DNA of 64,000 bases, taken from positions 3,830-67,829 of the forward strand of contig JANNDV010000226.1 in NCBI GenBank assembly GCA_031387975.1, in the 5' to 3' direction. Each line of letters starts with the position of its first letter. Within the stretch, counting starts at the first letter, position 1. Below, piece by piece: positions 1 to 8,563 of this stretch. The stretch is from JAAURS01 sp031387975 (GTDB lineage: Bacteria > Cyanobacteriota > Cyanobacteriia > Thermosynechococcales > Thermosynechococcaceae). The notes beneath the pieces were generated by a model, which was not told the origin of the DNA, searched no databases, and worked only from the letters and a program-made list of their open reading frames with translations. The translations under genes were made by a program, and so were the position numbers.

Positions 1-443
1 AGGCATTGGGTGGCGACAGAATTGTGACATTGCACGATGTCTCTAACGCAGAAGCAGGCGACCTTGCAGACTATGACACCCTCATCATTGGCTGCCCCAC
101 CTGGAATATTGGGGAAATGCAGAGTGACTGGGAAGGGCTATACGAAGAACTCGACGAAGTCGATTTTAACGGCAAAACTGTGGCTTACTTTGGCCCTGGC
201 GATCAGGTGGGCTATGCCGATAACTTCCAGGATGCGATCGGCATTTTAGAGGAAAAGATCTCTAGCTTAGGCGGTAAAACGGTGGGGCACTGGCCGACAG
301 ATGGCTATGACTTCACTGAATCTAAGGCCGTTAAAAATGGCAAATTTGTAGGGTTAGCCCTAGATGAAGACAATCAGTCTGAGCTGACTGACCAGCGTAT
401 TAAAGCCTGGACTGACCAACTCAAAATAGAGATGGGGCTTTAG
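1..443 (+). CDS. isiB: Flavodoxin IsiB, 5' end cut by the window edge
   Basis: FMN-binding electron carrier that replaces ferredoxin at photosystem I and FNR when iron is short. The reading frame is open from the first bases, so the TTG at position 6 is not the true start; about 25-30 N-terminal residues, including the phosphate-binding loop, lie upstream. Visible flavodoxin signatures are the FMN loop around CPTWNIGEMQSDW, then YFGPGDQVGYADNFQDA, and a conserved C-terminal tail. The stop at 443 is 4 bp from the next gene, which suggests one transcript. The gene is classically Fur-regulated and linked to isiA, but the promoter is outside the window. Family assignment is firm. Confidence 0.95.
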   Translation, partial: ALGGDRIVTLHDVSNAEAGDLADYDTLIIGCPTWNIGEMQSDWEGLYEELDEVDFNGKTVAYFGPGDQVGYADNFQDAIGILEEKISSLGGKTVGHWPTDGYDFTESKAVKNGKFVGLALDEDNQSELTDQRIKAWTDQLKIEMGL

Positions 444-447
444 GGTC

Positions 448-1248
448 ATGACAAATCGTCCCGAAGTTCTTTGGTTAAACGGTAGCCCTAGCCTCCAGTG
501 TTTTGATCGCCCACTTTTGAGTGTTTTGTCAACACAGGCTAAGGTAACGCAATGGCAGTATTGCCAAGGGCAAGATGAAGGTAGCTCGCTTCAGAATGCT
601 GTTCGTTTACTGCATGACTATCTAAAACAGATAGACCACCCAATACACCTAATGGGTCACGGCACTGGCGGGGTGATTGGCCTGATTTATGCGCGCTGCC
701 ATCCTGAGAAAGTGCGATCGCTCACACTGCTCAGCGTAGCAGAGCAGCCTGCAATGACCTGGCAAACCCACTACTATGTGCAGCGACATCTAATGTCCTG
801 TAGTCGTCATCAGGTGCTGGCCTTTATGGTTCGCAGCCTATTTGGCTGCGAACCACCTTATGATGTCAAAAATTTAGTTCGTGCCTTAGATCGAGATTTA
901 GCCGAGGCTCCCTGTCTCCACTCGCTGTTTCGCGTTGTTGATTTACCCAAGGGCGGTATTTTAGCGCCGCTTATGGTTTGCGGAAGCCAAACCGATTCAG
1001 TGGTGCATTCACCTGCACTGCTGGAATGGCGGAACTGGATGAAGCCGATGGACAGGCTATGGGAATGTCCGACAGGACGACATTTTTTTCATTACTTTCA
1101 CCCGCAGCAGTTGGCAGAACAGGTGCTGAAGTTTTGGCAGTCTGATGTATTTATGCTGCCAGATTCTGAGCTAGTAACATTTAGTGTTGAGGAGTTTTTA
1201 GATGATAAAGCCAACCCTTTTACTGACAGGCAGTTTAGGTCTATTTAG
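448..1248 (+). CDS. Alpha/beta-hydrolase-fold protein lacking the nucleophile (IsiC-like)
   Basis: This 266-residue protein has the alpha/beta hydrolase pattern: an oxyanion-type start (WLNGSP), a nucleophile-elbow region followed by YARCHPEKVRSLTLLS, and a late histidine (GRHFFHYFHP). The elbow normally reads G-x-S-x-G. Here residues 70-74 are G-H-G-T-G, so glycine 72 sits where the serine should be. The protein is probably not a classical esterase or lipase and may have a binding or regulatory role. It lies 4 bp after isiB, and its last 47 bp overlap the porin gene. The hydrolase-like isiC gene of isiAB(C) loci is the likely counterpart; that equivalence is inferred from position and fold. 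Confidence 0.8.
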   Translation: MTNRPEVLWLNGSPSLQCFDRPLLSVLSTQAKVTQWQYCQGQDEGSSLQNAVRLLHDYLKQIDHPIHLMGHGTGGVIGLIYARCHPEKVRSLTLLSVAEQPAMTWQTHYYVQRHLMSCSRHQVLAFMVRSLFGCEPPYDVKNLVRALDRDLAEAPCLHSLFRVVDLPKGGILAPLMVCGSQTDSVVHSPALLEWRNWMKPMDRLWECPTGRHFFHYFHPQQLAEQVLKFWQSDVFMLPDSELVTFSVEEFLDDKANPFTDRQFRSI

Positions 1249-2656
1249 CTTAGGTGTCGCCCTCTCTGCCCAGGCAGTGCCCAATCAAGATTCTATCGGT
1301 CAGGTTACGTCCGTTTCTCAGCTATCGGATGTACAGCCAACGGACTGGGCATTTCAGGCGATTCAGTCTTTGGTAGAGCGCTATGGCTGTATTGCAGGCT
1401 ATCCAGATGGCACCTTTCGCGGGAATCGTGCCGCAACTCGGTATGAGTTGGCGGCTGCGCTGAATGCTTGCCTCGATCAAATTAGCGATCGCTTTGCCAG
1501 CAAAGAAGATCTTGCAACAGTAAAGGCACTTCAAGAAGAGTTTAAGACAGAGCTTGCCACCCTAAAGGGTCGAGTGGATGGCCTGGAGGCACGTACTAAA
1601 ACCTTAGAAGCCCAGCAGTTTTCAACTACAACCAAGCTACAGGGACAGGCCATTTTTGCCGTACAGTATGGCGATCAGCTCAATACTCTAGGCACAAATA
1701 GCCGCGCTACGGCGATCGCCCGTGTTCGACTTTCGTTTAACACCAGCTTTAATGGCAGCGACCTGCTTGAAACCACCCTTGAGACGGGAAATGGCGGTCA
1801 AGATTTCATTAATGGACCAGGCAGTAATGCCCTTGGCGGAAGTGGTGCAGATTATGCAGACGGCACCGCAGGGCCAAATGTGGCTCTACAGCGCCTTGCT
1901 TATAGCTTTAAGCCTGCCAAAAATCTGACCGTCACCGTAGGGCCAATTTTAGAAGCCTCTGACTTCATTGATGCCAATAGCTACGCCAACGACGAAGCAG
2001 AAGACTTTAGCTCTAGCTTCTTTATCAACAATCCTCTAATTATTGCAACCGAGCCTGGAGCAGGTGCCGGCTTTGACTGGAACGTAGCGGGTGGCCCCTT
2101 TAGCGTGCGCGGTGCCTATGTTGCGTCTAGTCCAACTAACGCCGTTGCGAATGGATTTGGGGGCGGTTTGTTTGGCGATCCTTATCAAGCCTCTGCCGAA
2201 TTGGAATATGCCAAGAGCTTTGGCAAAGAGAATAAAAACAAATTTGTAGCGCGGCTTCAGTACACACGGTCTTCTGTTTCTGATCTACACCAGAACGTCG
2301 TAGGGCTAAATACAGAAGCAACCTTTGGTCGCTTTGGCATTTTTGGTCGGGTGGGCTACTCTATAGACCCTACGCTGGTGAACATAAAGCAGGCAGACTA
2401 CTTTGTGACCTGGATGGCAGGCGCTGGCATTCGGGATCTCTTTATTCCAGGTTCTCTATTGGCCATTTCTGGCGGTCAGCCCTTAGTGATTCAAGGAGAA
2501 CGAGGCCCAGAACAAACGAATATTGAAGCCTTTTACCGCTTTCCTATCAACGACAACATCAGTATTACGCCTGCCGTAATTGTGATTGCAAACCCAAACA
2601 ACAGCAGTCAAGACACCATTATCCAGGGCCTACTCAGAACGACATTCTCGTTTTAA
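1202..2656 (+). CDS. Iron-uptake porin, SLH domain plus OprB-type barrel
   Basis: Outer-membrane porin of the cyanobacterial SLH-OprB family (484 aa). Order of parts: a Sec signal peptide ending near AQA (about residue 25); an SLH domain (about 45-100, with DWAFQAIQSLVERYGC and the AATRYELAAALNACL ending) that would bind pyruvylated cell-wall polymer; a short coiled coil (about 100-140); then a beta-barrel ending in aromatic Phe, the usual outer-membrane insertion signal. The ATG at 1202 is inside the preceding gene, but a good GAGGAG ribosome-binding site 6-7 bp upstream supports it, so translation is probably coupled. Members of this family help ferric iron cross the outer membrane, which fits the neighbouring isiB. 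Confidence 0.9.
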   Translation: MIKPTLLLTGSLGLFSLGVALSAQAVPNQDSIGQVTSVSQLSDVQPTDWAFQAIQSLVERYGCIAGYPDGTFRGNRAATRYELAAALNACLDQISDRFASKEDLATVKALQEEFKTELATLKGRVDGLEARTKTLEAQQFSTTTKLQGQAIFAVQYGDQLNTLGTNSRATAIARVRLSFNTSFNGSDLLETTLETGNGGQDFINGPGSNALGGSGADYADGTAGPNVALQRLAYSFKPAKNLTVTVGPILEASDFIDANSYANDEAEDFSSSFFINNPLIIATEPGAGAGFDWNVAGGPFSVRGAYVASSPTNAVANGFGGGLFGDPYQASAELEYAKSFGKENKNKFVARLQYTRSSVSDLHQNVVGLNTEATFGRFGIFGRVGYSIDPTLVNIKQADYFVTWMAGAGIRDLFIPGSLLAISGGQPLVIQGERGPEQTNIEAFYRFPINDNISITPAVIVIANPNNSSQDTIIQGLLRTTFSF

Positions 2657-2662
2657 GGTTGG

Positions 2663-2702
2663 GGGTCAGTATCCTTCTTAATTGGGATATCGACCCTGTT
2701 TT
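2663..2702 (+). terminator. Probable intrinsic terminator of the isiB-porin unit
   Basis: Imperfect stem with arms 2663-2674 and about 2684-2696 (GGGTC...GACCC outer pairs), followed by TGTTTTC. It lies 7 bp after the porin stop codon. Read directly from the sequence; the stem has internal mismatches. Confidence 0.6.
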
Positions 2703-2768
2703 CATAACCCAGCGCAAAACCTACTTCTCTAAAGTAGGCTTGTCCTGTAAAATCTAGAGCGTGGAGAC

Positions 2769-2839
2769 GGGGGTGTAGTTCAATTGATAGAACGCCTCAG
2801 TTTACTGAGAAAATAGTGGTTTGAAGCCATTCACCTCCA
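2769..2839 (+). tRNA. tRNA-like element with a collapsed anticodon arm
   Basis: A 71-nt cloverleaf can be drawn. Acceptor stem 2769-2775 pairs with 2832-2838 (one G-T), with discriminator A2839. The D stem GTTC/GAAC is 2778-2781/2790-2793. The T stem 2815-2819 pairs with 2827-2831 around a TTTGAAG loop. The anticodon arm is a perfect 5-bp stem (CTCAG/CTGAG, 2796-2809) closing a loop of only four bases, so no standard anticodon fits. Core contacts are still possible: T8-A14, A15-T48, T54-A58, and A19-T56 in place of the usual G19-C56. It may be a tRNA pseudogene or a tRNA-like RNA. It ends 3 bp from the speA stop, and no CCA is encoded. Confidence 0.6.
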
Positions 2840-2842
2840 CTT

Positions 2843-4849
2843 TTAAGGCTTTAGATAGGTGTAGCTACCTAAACTTTGCTCATAGTTTTTGAGCAAAAGC
2901 TGAGATTCTTGCAGCGTAATTTTGCCTTCTTGCAGCGCCAATTCTGCCTGATTGCGGATATTTTCGAGCAGGTCTTCGGCATCGTACTGCACATAGCCCA
3001 GTACATCTCGTACCGTGTCGCCTCGTACAACATGCTCAATCTTGTAGCCCTTGGGGGTAAGGCGAATATGTACCGTATTGGTGTCTCCAAACAGATTGTG
3101 CAGGTTCCCCATAATTTCTTGGTAGGCTCCATTGAGGAACATACCCAAATAGTAAGGCTCACCTTTTTTGACCGAATGTAGCTCTAACAGAGACTTAACA
3201 TCCGCTTTAAGGTCAATAAACTGAGCAATTTTGCCGTCGCTATCGCAGGTTAAGTCTGCTAAAGTTCCTCGACAGATTGGCTCTTCGTTGAGGCGATGAA
3301 TGGGCAACACTGGAAAAAGCTGATCAATCGCCCAGCTATCAGGGGCGGACTGAAACACGGACAGATTGGCATAGTAAATAGAGGCCATGTTCTGTTCTAG
3401 AGATTCTAGGTCGTCGGGCACGTATTCTTGCTGACGCGCAATGCCCAAAATCTTATGGCAACAGGCCCAGTACAGTCGCTCTGCCCGCGCCCGATCCGTC
3501 AGGCTTAGGTAGCCTAAGGTAAAACGGTTAATGGCTTCTTCTTTAAATTGAATTGCGTCGTTATACGCTTCTTGATAGTTATCAACGCCAATAGACTGAT
3601 AGGTTTCGTAGAGATTGCGAATCGTCAGTTGCTCCTCGGGGCGAAGGGGTTCTGGCACTTCAAGCACCACTTCACTGGTGCCCACAATGTCAAATACCAA
3701 GACTGACTGATGAGAGGCGATCGCCCGTCCACTTTCGCTAATGAGGGTGGGCACAGCAATATTGGCAATGGTGCAGGCATCCTTAATTTCTGCTACTACG
3801 TCATTGGCGTAGTTCTGCATGTTGTAGTTTTTGGAGGCGTAGAAGTTGGTTTTAGAACCGTCGTAATCTACGGCAAGGCCACCGCCCACGTCTAGGTACC
3901 CCATCGGTGCGCCTAGCTTGACCAGCTCCCCATAAATTTGGCTGGCTTCTTTGAGGGCATCTTTAATCACGCCAATGGAAGAAATTTGGGAGCCAATATG
4001 AAAATGCAGCAACTGAAGGGAATTCAGCAGATCGGCACTCTTGAGTTTTTCTACCGCCTGAATAATCTCGGGAATCGTGAGGCCAAACTTAGCGCGATCG
4101 CCAGCCGAGGTACCCCAGCGCCCTTCGCCCTTCGCGGTCAGCTTTGCCCGTAAGCCTACCATAGGGGCAATGCCCAGCTTGCGGCTGCACTCAATCACTA
4201 GGTCTACTTCTTCGACCTGTTCTAGAACAATCACGCACTTTTGCCCTAGCCGCTGCGCTAAAATCGCGGCTTCAATATATTCGCTGTCTTTATAGCCGTT
4301 GCAAATCAGCAGCGCCCCTGGCGTGTCTAGCATTGCTAAGGTAATCATCAGCTCTGGTTTAGACCCTGCCTCTAGCCCAAACTGATGCGACTTCCCAAAC
4401 TTGACCAGATCTTCGACCAAGTGCCGATGCTGATTGCACTTCACCGGAAACACGCCCCGATAGACCCCAGGATAGTTATAGCGGGCGATCGCCTTGGCAA
4501 AACAGGCATTCAGGCGCTCAATGCGGTCTTCTAAAATATCGGCAAAGCGGATCAGCAGGGGGAGGTGAATATCTCGCTGTTTAAGGGCGTTGACCAAATC
4601 GTAAAGGTCGAGAGAACCACCGCGATCGCCCTTAGGTGCCACAATGACATGCCCCGCTTCGTTGACCGAAAAATAGGGTTCTCCCCAGCCTCGGATCTGG
4701 TAAAGCGTTTCACTGTCTTCTACTGACCAAGGCGTAGTGGGCAATGGCTCAGCAGCAGTCGCTTGGTGCAGAGCTTCGGGCGGATGGGCGCGACCATTTG
4801 TTTGCGTCTGGGCGACTAATGGTTCTCTTGGTTTCGGCTTTGCACCCAT
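2843..4849 (-). CDS. speA: Biosynthetic arginine decarboxylase
   Basis: PLP enzyme converting arginine to agmatine, the first step of putrescine and polyamine synthesis (668 aa, normal length for bacterial SpeA). The fold-III decarboxylase barrel is visible: the PLP-lysine region GVFPVKCNQHRHLVEDL (about residues 130-147), HFHIGSQI, LDVGGGLAVDYDG, LISESGRAIASH, and the late tail DLLENIRNQAELALQEGKI. About the first 45 residues are low in conservation and rich in Ala, Pro and Thr, so a slightly later start is possible. Its 3' end abuts the tRNA-like element. It appears monocistronic. Confidence 0.95.
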   Translation of the reverse strand: MGAKPKPREPLVAQTQTNGRAHPPEALHQATAAEPLPTTPWSVEDSETLYQIRGWGEPYFSVNEAGHVIVAPKGDRGGSLDLYDLVNALKQRDIHLPLLIRFADILEDRIERLNACFAKAIARYNYPGVYRGVFPVKCNQHRHLVEDLVKFGKSHQFGLEAGSKPELMITLAMLDTPGALLICNGYKDSEYIEAAILAQRLGQKCVIVLEQVEEVDLVIECSRKLGIAPMVGLRAKLTAKGEGRWGTSAGDRAKFGLTIPEIIQAVEKLKSADLLNSLQLLHFHIGSQISSIGVIKDALKEASQIYGELVKLGAPMGYLDVGGGLAVDYDGSKTNFYASKNYNMQNYANDVVAEIKDACTIANIAVPTLISESGRAIASHQSVLVFDIVGTSEVVLEVPEPLRPEEQLTIRNLYETYQSIGVDNYQEAYNDAIQFKEEAINRFTLGYLSLTDRARAERLYWACCHKILGIARQQEYVPDDLESLEQNMASIYYANLSVFQSAPDSWAIDQLFPVLPIHRLNEEPICRGTLADLTCDSDGKIAQFIDLKADVKSLLELHSVKKGEPYYLGMFLNGAYQEIMGNLHNLFGDTNTVHIRLTPKGYKIEHVVRGDTVRDVLGYVQYDAEDLLENIRNQAELALQEGKITLQESQLLLKNYEQSLGSYTYLKP

Positions 4850-5147
4850 CTTTTGTCTTAACCTCTGACAGCACTAACGCCAGACAGTTTAGCGTACTTA
4901 TCCATCTCTTTGTAAGTATGGTTACGCTCTGAAGCAGTGGTAAATCCAAAAAACTTAGGATGAATGGGTGGGTGTAGGAGTTGACAATTCAAATCAATGG
5001 CTCAATAAGATCTTCTACAAATAAATAAATCATTGGGGTTTTAAGATAAGCATAAAATTTTATATTCACTGCAATATAAATACTAAAATTTATTAGCCAA
5101 GTAAATATAATTTTTTTAATTATTTAAAAGGCTTATATATAAAAACC
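4850..5147. other. AT-rich intergenic region between speA and the csbD-like gene
   Basis: About 300 bp containing the presumed speA promoter (reading left) and a very AT-rich stretch at about 5030-5147. No open frame, RNA gene or repeat was recognised here. Confidence 0.6.
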
Positions 5148-5195
5148 AAATAATTCCCCTGCCAGCTTAAAAATAAGCTGGCAGGGGAATTATTT
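5148..5195 (-). terminator. Perfect 22-bp hairpin terminator of the csbD-like gene
   Basis: Arms 5148-5169 and 5174-5195 are perfect reverse complements with an AAAA loop (5170-5173). On the minus strand the stem is followed by a T-rich run, so it is an intrinsic terminator 11 bp after the csbD-like stop. The stem is unusually long and mismatch-free. Confidence 0.85.
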
Positions 5196-5206
5196 AAAGA
5201 AGATGA

Positions 5207-5389
5207 CTAGTCAATGGCTTTTTTGACGTTGTCTTTGACATCTTCAGTTGCATGACGAACTTGGCTTTCAGCCTGCTTAGCCTTGCCTTTAGCCTGATCT
5301 TCGGGATCTCCTGTAACCTTGCCCAAAGCTTCTTGAGCCTTGCCTTCAAGATTTTTTGCAGTAGCTTTTGCTTTATCTTCTAGGGACAT
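5207..5389 (-). CDS. CsbD-like stress-response protein
   Basis: A 60-residue, highly charged, Lys/Ala/Glu-rich helical protein of the CsbD family: MSLEDKAKATAKNLEGKAQEA at the start, then GKVTGDPEDQAKGKAKQ. Family members are abundant general-stress proteins of unknown mechanism, probably cytoplasmic. A GGAGAGAT ribosome-binding site lies just upstream of the ATG. The gene stands alone, with a strong terminator behind it and an AT-rich promoter region in front (5390-5668). Confidence 0.85.
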   Translation of the reverse strand: MSLEDKAKATAKNLEGKAQEALGKVTGDPEDQAKGKAKQAESQVRHATEDVKDNVKKAID

Positions 5390-5683
5390 GATATCTCTCC
5401 ATTTTAGGACAAGAAATAGCTCAAGAGATTTATGCTCTATTGAGCTATTTCAGACTAAATTAACTGTATCGAAGAATACTGTATGAGTTATCTATCAATA
5501 GTTCTAATTCTTAAGCTTGCCTCTACAGCTTATGGAAGAGTGATAGTTTTAATTTAATTGAGATATAATGCAAATACGCTCAGGTTATGAATCTCGCAAT
5601 ATATCTACTGTAGCTAAGAACGCATTTTCATTAAAAATGTACGACTTCTTAACTAAATCTGTTAAGTCTTGGCAATAGGTTTT

Positions 5684-6688
5684 ATGCTCAATACTCCAAA
5701 TAGCCCTAAATTTCGTTCTGCATGCTTAATCTTTAATCCCGCAGCAGGTCAAAGTGACTCTGACCAAGATTTAGCGCAAATCAAAGCCATTCTAGAGTCT
5801 GAAATTGATCTTGATGTCTGCCTAACAACTCCAGAAGTAGGGGCTGATCTTCTGGCAAAAGCAGCGGTTGAACGTGGGGTGGAGGCTATTATTGCGTCTG
5901 GTGGAGATGGAACCCTTTCTGCGGCAGCAGCGGCTGTAGTGGGCACTGACATTCCTTTAGGCATTATTTCGCGCGGAACGGCAAATGCGTTTGCCACTGC
6001 ACTTAATATTCCTGATACCGTTGAAGCCGCTTGTCACACTATTTTGGCAGGCGTAACGCGAAAAGTTGATGCGGCATACTGCAACGATAAGCCCATGGTT
6101 TTATTAGCGGGGATTGGATTTGAGGCTGAGACCATTGAGCTAGCCGACAGAGATGCAAAAAATCGCTTTGGGATGTTGGCCTACGTGCTAGCGGGTTTAC
6201 AGCAGCTTCAAAATTTAGAAGCGTTTGAGGTCGAAATTGAAACGGAAGATAAGATTGTGAAGGTCACAGCGGCAGCCGTGACCGTTGCTAACGCTGCACC
6301 GCCAACGTCAATTCTGGCTCAGGGTTCTGCGGGGATTGTGGTAGATGATGGCCTACTGGATGTCACCATTGTTGCGCCAGCCAATAAGGCAGGAGCCGTA
6401 ACCGCAGCCTATGAGCTGTTTCAGTCTGCTTCTAGCGGCACCGCAACAGAACGAGATGATATTGGGTACTTAAGAGCGAGTCGCTTTAAAATTTCTGCCC
6501 ACCCCCCTCAAAAAGTTGTGTTAGATGGTGAAATGATCGGCACCACTCCCATTGATGTCATCTGTGTGCCAAGTGGATTGACAATTTTTGTGCCATCAAC
6601 GGAAGCCATTGAACCCGTTGAAAAACTGGAAGGGCTACCAGACCTAGACATTCACATGAAGGAATCAGTAGGTTTTGATAGCCCATGA
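5684..6688 (+). CDS. Diacylglycerol/lipid kinase family protein (YegS/BmrU type)
   Basis: Predicted lipid kinase with the DAGK catalytic domain (about 334 aa). The nucleotide loop is FNPAAGQ near the N terminus; the kinase signature SGGDGTLSAAAAAVVG and GIISRGTANAFATAL follow; the C-terminal beta-domain holds VDDGLLDVTIVAP and the terminal VVLDGEMIGTTPIDV. A TTG in frame at 5669 could add five residues; the ATG at 5684 is preferred because it leads straight into the conserved core. The family phosphorylates diacylglycerol, phosphatidylglycerol or sphingoid bases; the substrate here is unknown. No operon partner is seen. Confidence 0.88.
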   Translation: MLNTPNSPKFRSACLIFNPAAGQSDSDQDLAQIKAILESEIDLDVCLTTPEVGADLLAKAAVERGVEAIIASGGDGTLSAAAAAVVGTDIPLGIISRGTANAFATALNIPDTVEAACHTILAGVTRKVDAAYCNDKPMVLLAGIGFEAETIELADRDAKNRFGMLAYVLAGLQQLQNLEAFEVEIETEDKIVKVTAAAVTVANAAPPTSILAQGSAGIVVDDGLLDVTIVAPANKAGAVTAAYELFQSASSGTATERDDIGYLRASRFKISAHPPQKVVLDGEMIGTTPIDVICVPSGLTIFVPSTEAIEPVEKLEGLPDLDIHMKESVGFDSP

Positions 6689-6720
6689 TCGTTTCATGAG
6701 AAACCGAAGGAAAAGCTATT

Positions 6721-6976
6721 AGGATCGTGGGTTAAATAACTTACAGAATTGTTTAGAAGCGATACGCTCTGCATTCCCTCATCCCCTAACCCCTTCTCCC
6801 AGAGCGGGAGAAGGGGAACAAGAAACTCCGGCTCCCCTCTCCCGCTCTGGGAGAGGGGTTGGGGGTGAGGGTCAAAAGTTGAGGTTATTTAATCCACGAT
6901 CCTTACCTGCCAGAATGGAATTACACAGCCAAACCGCAAAAAGCTTAATTCTGGAGGTTATTTAATCCACGATCCT
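6721..6976. repeat. Nested inverted-repeat element with a third end copy
   Basis: Fills most of the gap between the lipid-kinase and symporter genes. Outer 20-bp arms at 6721-6740 and 6884-6903 are reverse complements with one mismatch. A third copy of the right arm lies at 6957-6976 in the same orientation. Inside is a second inverted repeat with arms about 6776-6810 and 6839-6871 (CCCTCAYCCCCTAACCCC type), a motif common between cyanobacterial genes. No coding capacity. It looks like a small non-autonomous element or a REP-like structure. Confidence 0.75.
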
Positions 6977-7068
6977 AAATGAATCATAATCAGAACATTA
7001 GGCGAACTCGTCAGAGAGCATCACGCGTTTGTCGTTAATGTGGCTGTAGTAATGGAAAGGGGCAACTC

Positions 7069-8376
7069 ATGCATCAACCTTCTCGTCCATCGCGGTTCTC
7101 TTTACGGCAGATTCCGCTGTACTTACAAATTGCGATCGCCTTAGTTTTAGCCGTTGGACTCGGGATACTGCTTGGGGCAGGCCAACCCAATCCGAATAAT
7201 ATTCCGCTGATTAATAATCTTGTTATCCCCTGCACCCTCATTCTGAAGGCGCTCCGTGCCCTTGCTACCCCTTTAATTTTGCTAGCCGTCATTCACTCTT
7301 TCCTAACGGCCACAATTCCAGGCAAAGCAGGCCGACGCATTGCCGTGCTACTAATCACCAATACCTTGGCAGCTATTCTTATTGGCCTTACGGTTGCAAA
7401 TGTTTTTCAACCCGGTAAATGGGGCAAAATCGACACCGCAAGCGCAAGTGCCTCCGAAGTCGGTAAAACCCTCGATCCTTGGGGGTTGCTGCAAAGTATT
7501 GTGCCGGATGCCATTTTGAAGCCCCTCGTTGATAACAATGTGATTCAGCTGATCTTTGTGGCGCTGGCCTTCGGGATTGTGCTGCGGGGCTTAAAAGCAG
7601 AGCAGATCGCCCAGGGCAAGACGGGCTATCAGGCAATCGAAAATACGGTTACGCTGTTATTCGATGCTGTCATTGGTGTGCTGCACTGGGTCATTGCGCT
7701 GGTGCCGATCGCCGTTTTTGGAATCGTGGCTAAGACCATCGCCCTTCAAGGATTTGCACCGTTTAAGGCCTTGGGCGCATTTATTGTGGCGGTGTTAGCG
7801 GCGCTGGTGCTACAGGCTAGCTATTATCTGCTGCGCGTTCAGTTCGGGTCTTGGGTGAGTCCTAAAAACTTTTTACTGGGGGCATCGGATGCATTGTTCA
7901 CGGCGCTGTCCACGGCGTCATCCACGGCTACGATGCCGATTACCTTTGAAGCACTCATTCAAAAAGTGGGCGTGCGAGAATCTTCGGCCTCTTTAGGGGC
8001 TTTGGTGGGCAGCAATTTTAACAATGACGGGACTGCGCTGTACGAAGCTATGTCTGCGCTGTTTATTGCCCAAGTGCTGAACTATAACCTAACGCTACCG
8101 CAGCAGTTGATTGTCGTATTTACCTCTATTTTCGCCTCGGTAGGGGCTGCGGGAATTCCAGAAGCGGGACTCGTAACGATGACGCTTGTATTTACAGCAG
8201 TGGGGTTGCCCACGCAGTACATTGCGCTGCTGATTACGGTGGACTGGTTTTTAGATCGCTGCCGCACTGCTATTAACGTGATGGGAGATATGACGGTAGC
8301 TTGCTTACTAGACGGGAAGCAGCAGGCAGCGCCAGAGCTAGAGCCTGAGCTTGCGATCGCCGAACGCAGCCCATAA
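7069..8376 (+). CDS. Dicarboxylate/amino acid:cation symporter (DAACS/SDF family)
   Basis: Inner-membrane secondary transporter of 435 aa with the SDF (GltP/DctA) pattern. Several hydrophobic helices include PLYLQIAIALVLAVGLGILLGA near the start. The serine-rich re-entrant loop is seen as FTALSTASSTATMPIT. The substrate/Na+ site region is NFNNDGTALYEAMSALFIAQ, followed by GAAGIPEAGLVTMTLVF, and TM8 ends with DWFLDRCRTAINVMGD, whose Asp and Arg normally bind the substrate. It most likely takes up glutamate, aspartate or C4-dicarboxylates with Na+ or H+. Monocistronic, with a GGGGCAACTC spacer before the ATG. Confidence 0.92.
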   Translation: MHQPSRPSRFSLRQIPLYLQIAIALVLAVGLGILLGAGQPNPNNIPLINNLVIPCTLILKALRALATPLILLAVIHSFLTATIPGKAGRRIAVLLITNTLAAILIGLTVANVFQPGKWGKIDTASASASEVGKTLDPWGLLQSIVPDAILKPLVDNNVIQLIFVALAFGIVLRGLKAEQIAQGKTGYQAIENTVTLLFDAVIGVLHWVIALVPIAVFGIVAKTIALQGFAPFKALGAFIVAVLAALVLQASYYLLRVQFGSWVSPKNFLLGASDALFTALSTASSTATMPITFEALIQKVGVRESSASLGALVGSNFNNDGTALYEAMSALFIAQVLNYNLTLPQQLIVVFTSIFASVGAAGIPEAGLVTMTLVFTAVGLPTQYIALLITVDWFLDRCRTAINVMGDMTVACLLDGKQQAAPELEPELAIAERSP

Positions 8377-8418
8377 CAACGCGATCGCGATTTTTGAAAG
8401 GATCGATTGCATCAGTCG

Positions 8419-8563
8419 CAATACTGTTCGGTTAAGTCTTATCCATCGTTGCACTCGGCCCCCCAGCCCCCCAATTTTGGGGGGTTCTGAACTCAAAGTC
8501 CCCCAATTTTGGGGGATTTAGGGGGCGAGTGCAAGGTCTTTGCATCTTATCCGAACAGTATTG
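8419..8563. repeat. MITE-like element with 13-bp perfect terminal inverted repeats
   Basis: A 145-bp element. Perfect 13-bp inverted termini lie at 8419-8431 and 8551-8563. Inner matching arms are GCACTCG (8451-8457) and CGAGTGC (8526-8532), and the centre is a C-rich/G-rich palindrome with AATTTTGGGG cores. It covers the sequence just before the TSUP gene and creates a spurious upstream extension of that reading frame. Confidence 0.75.
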
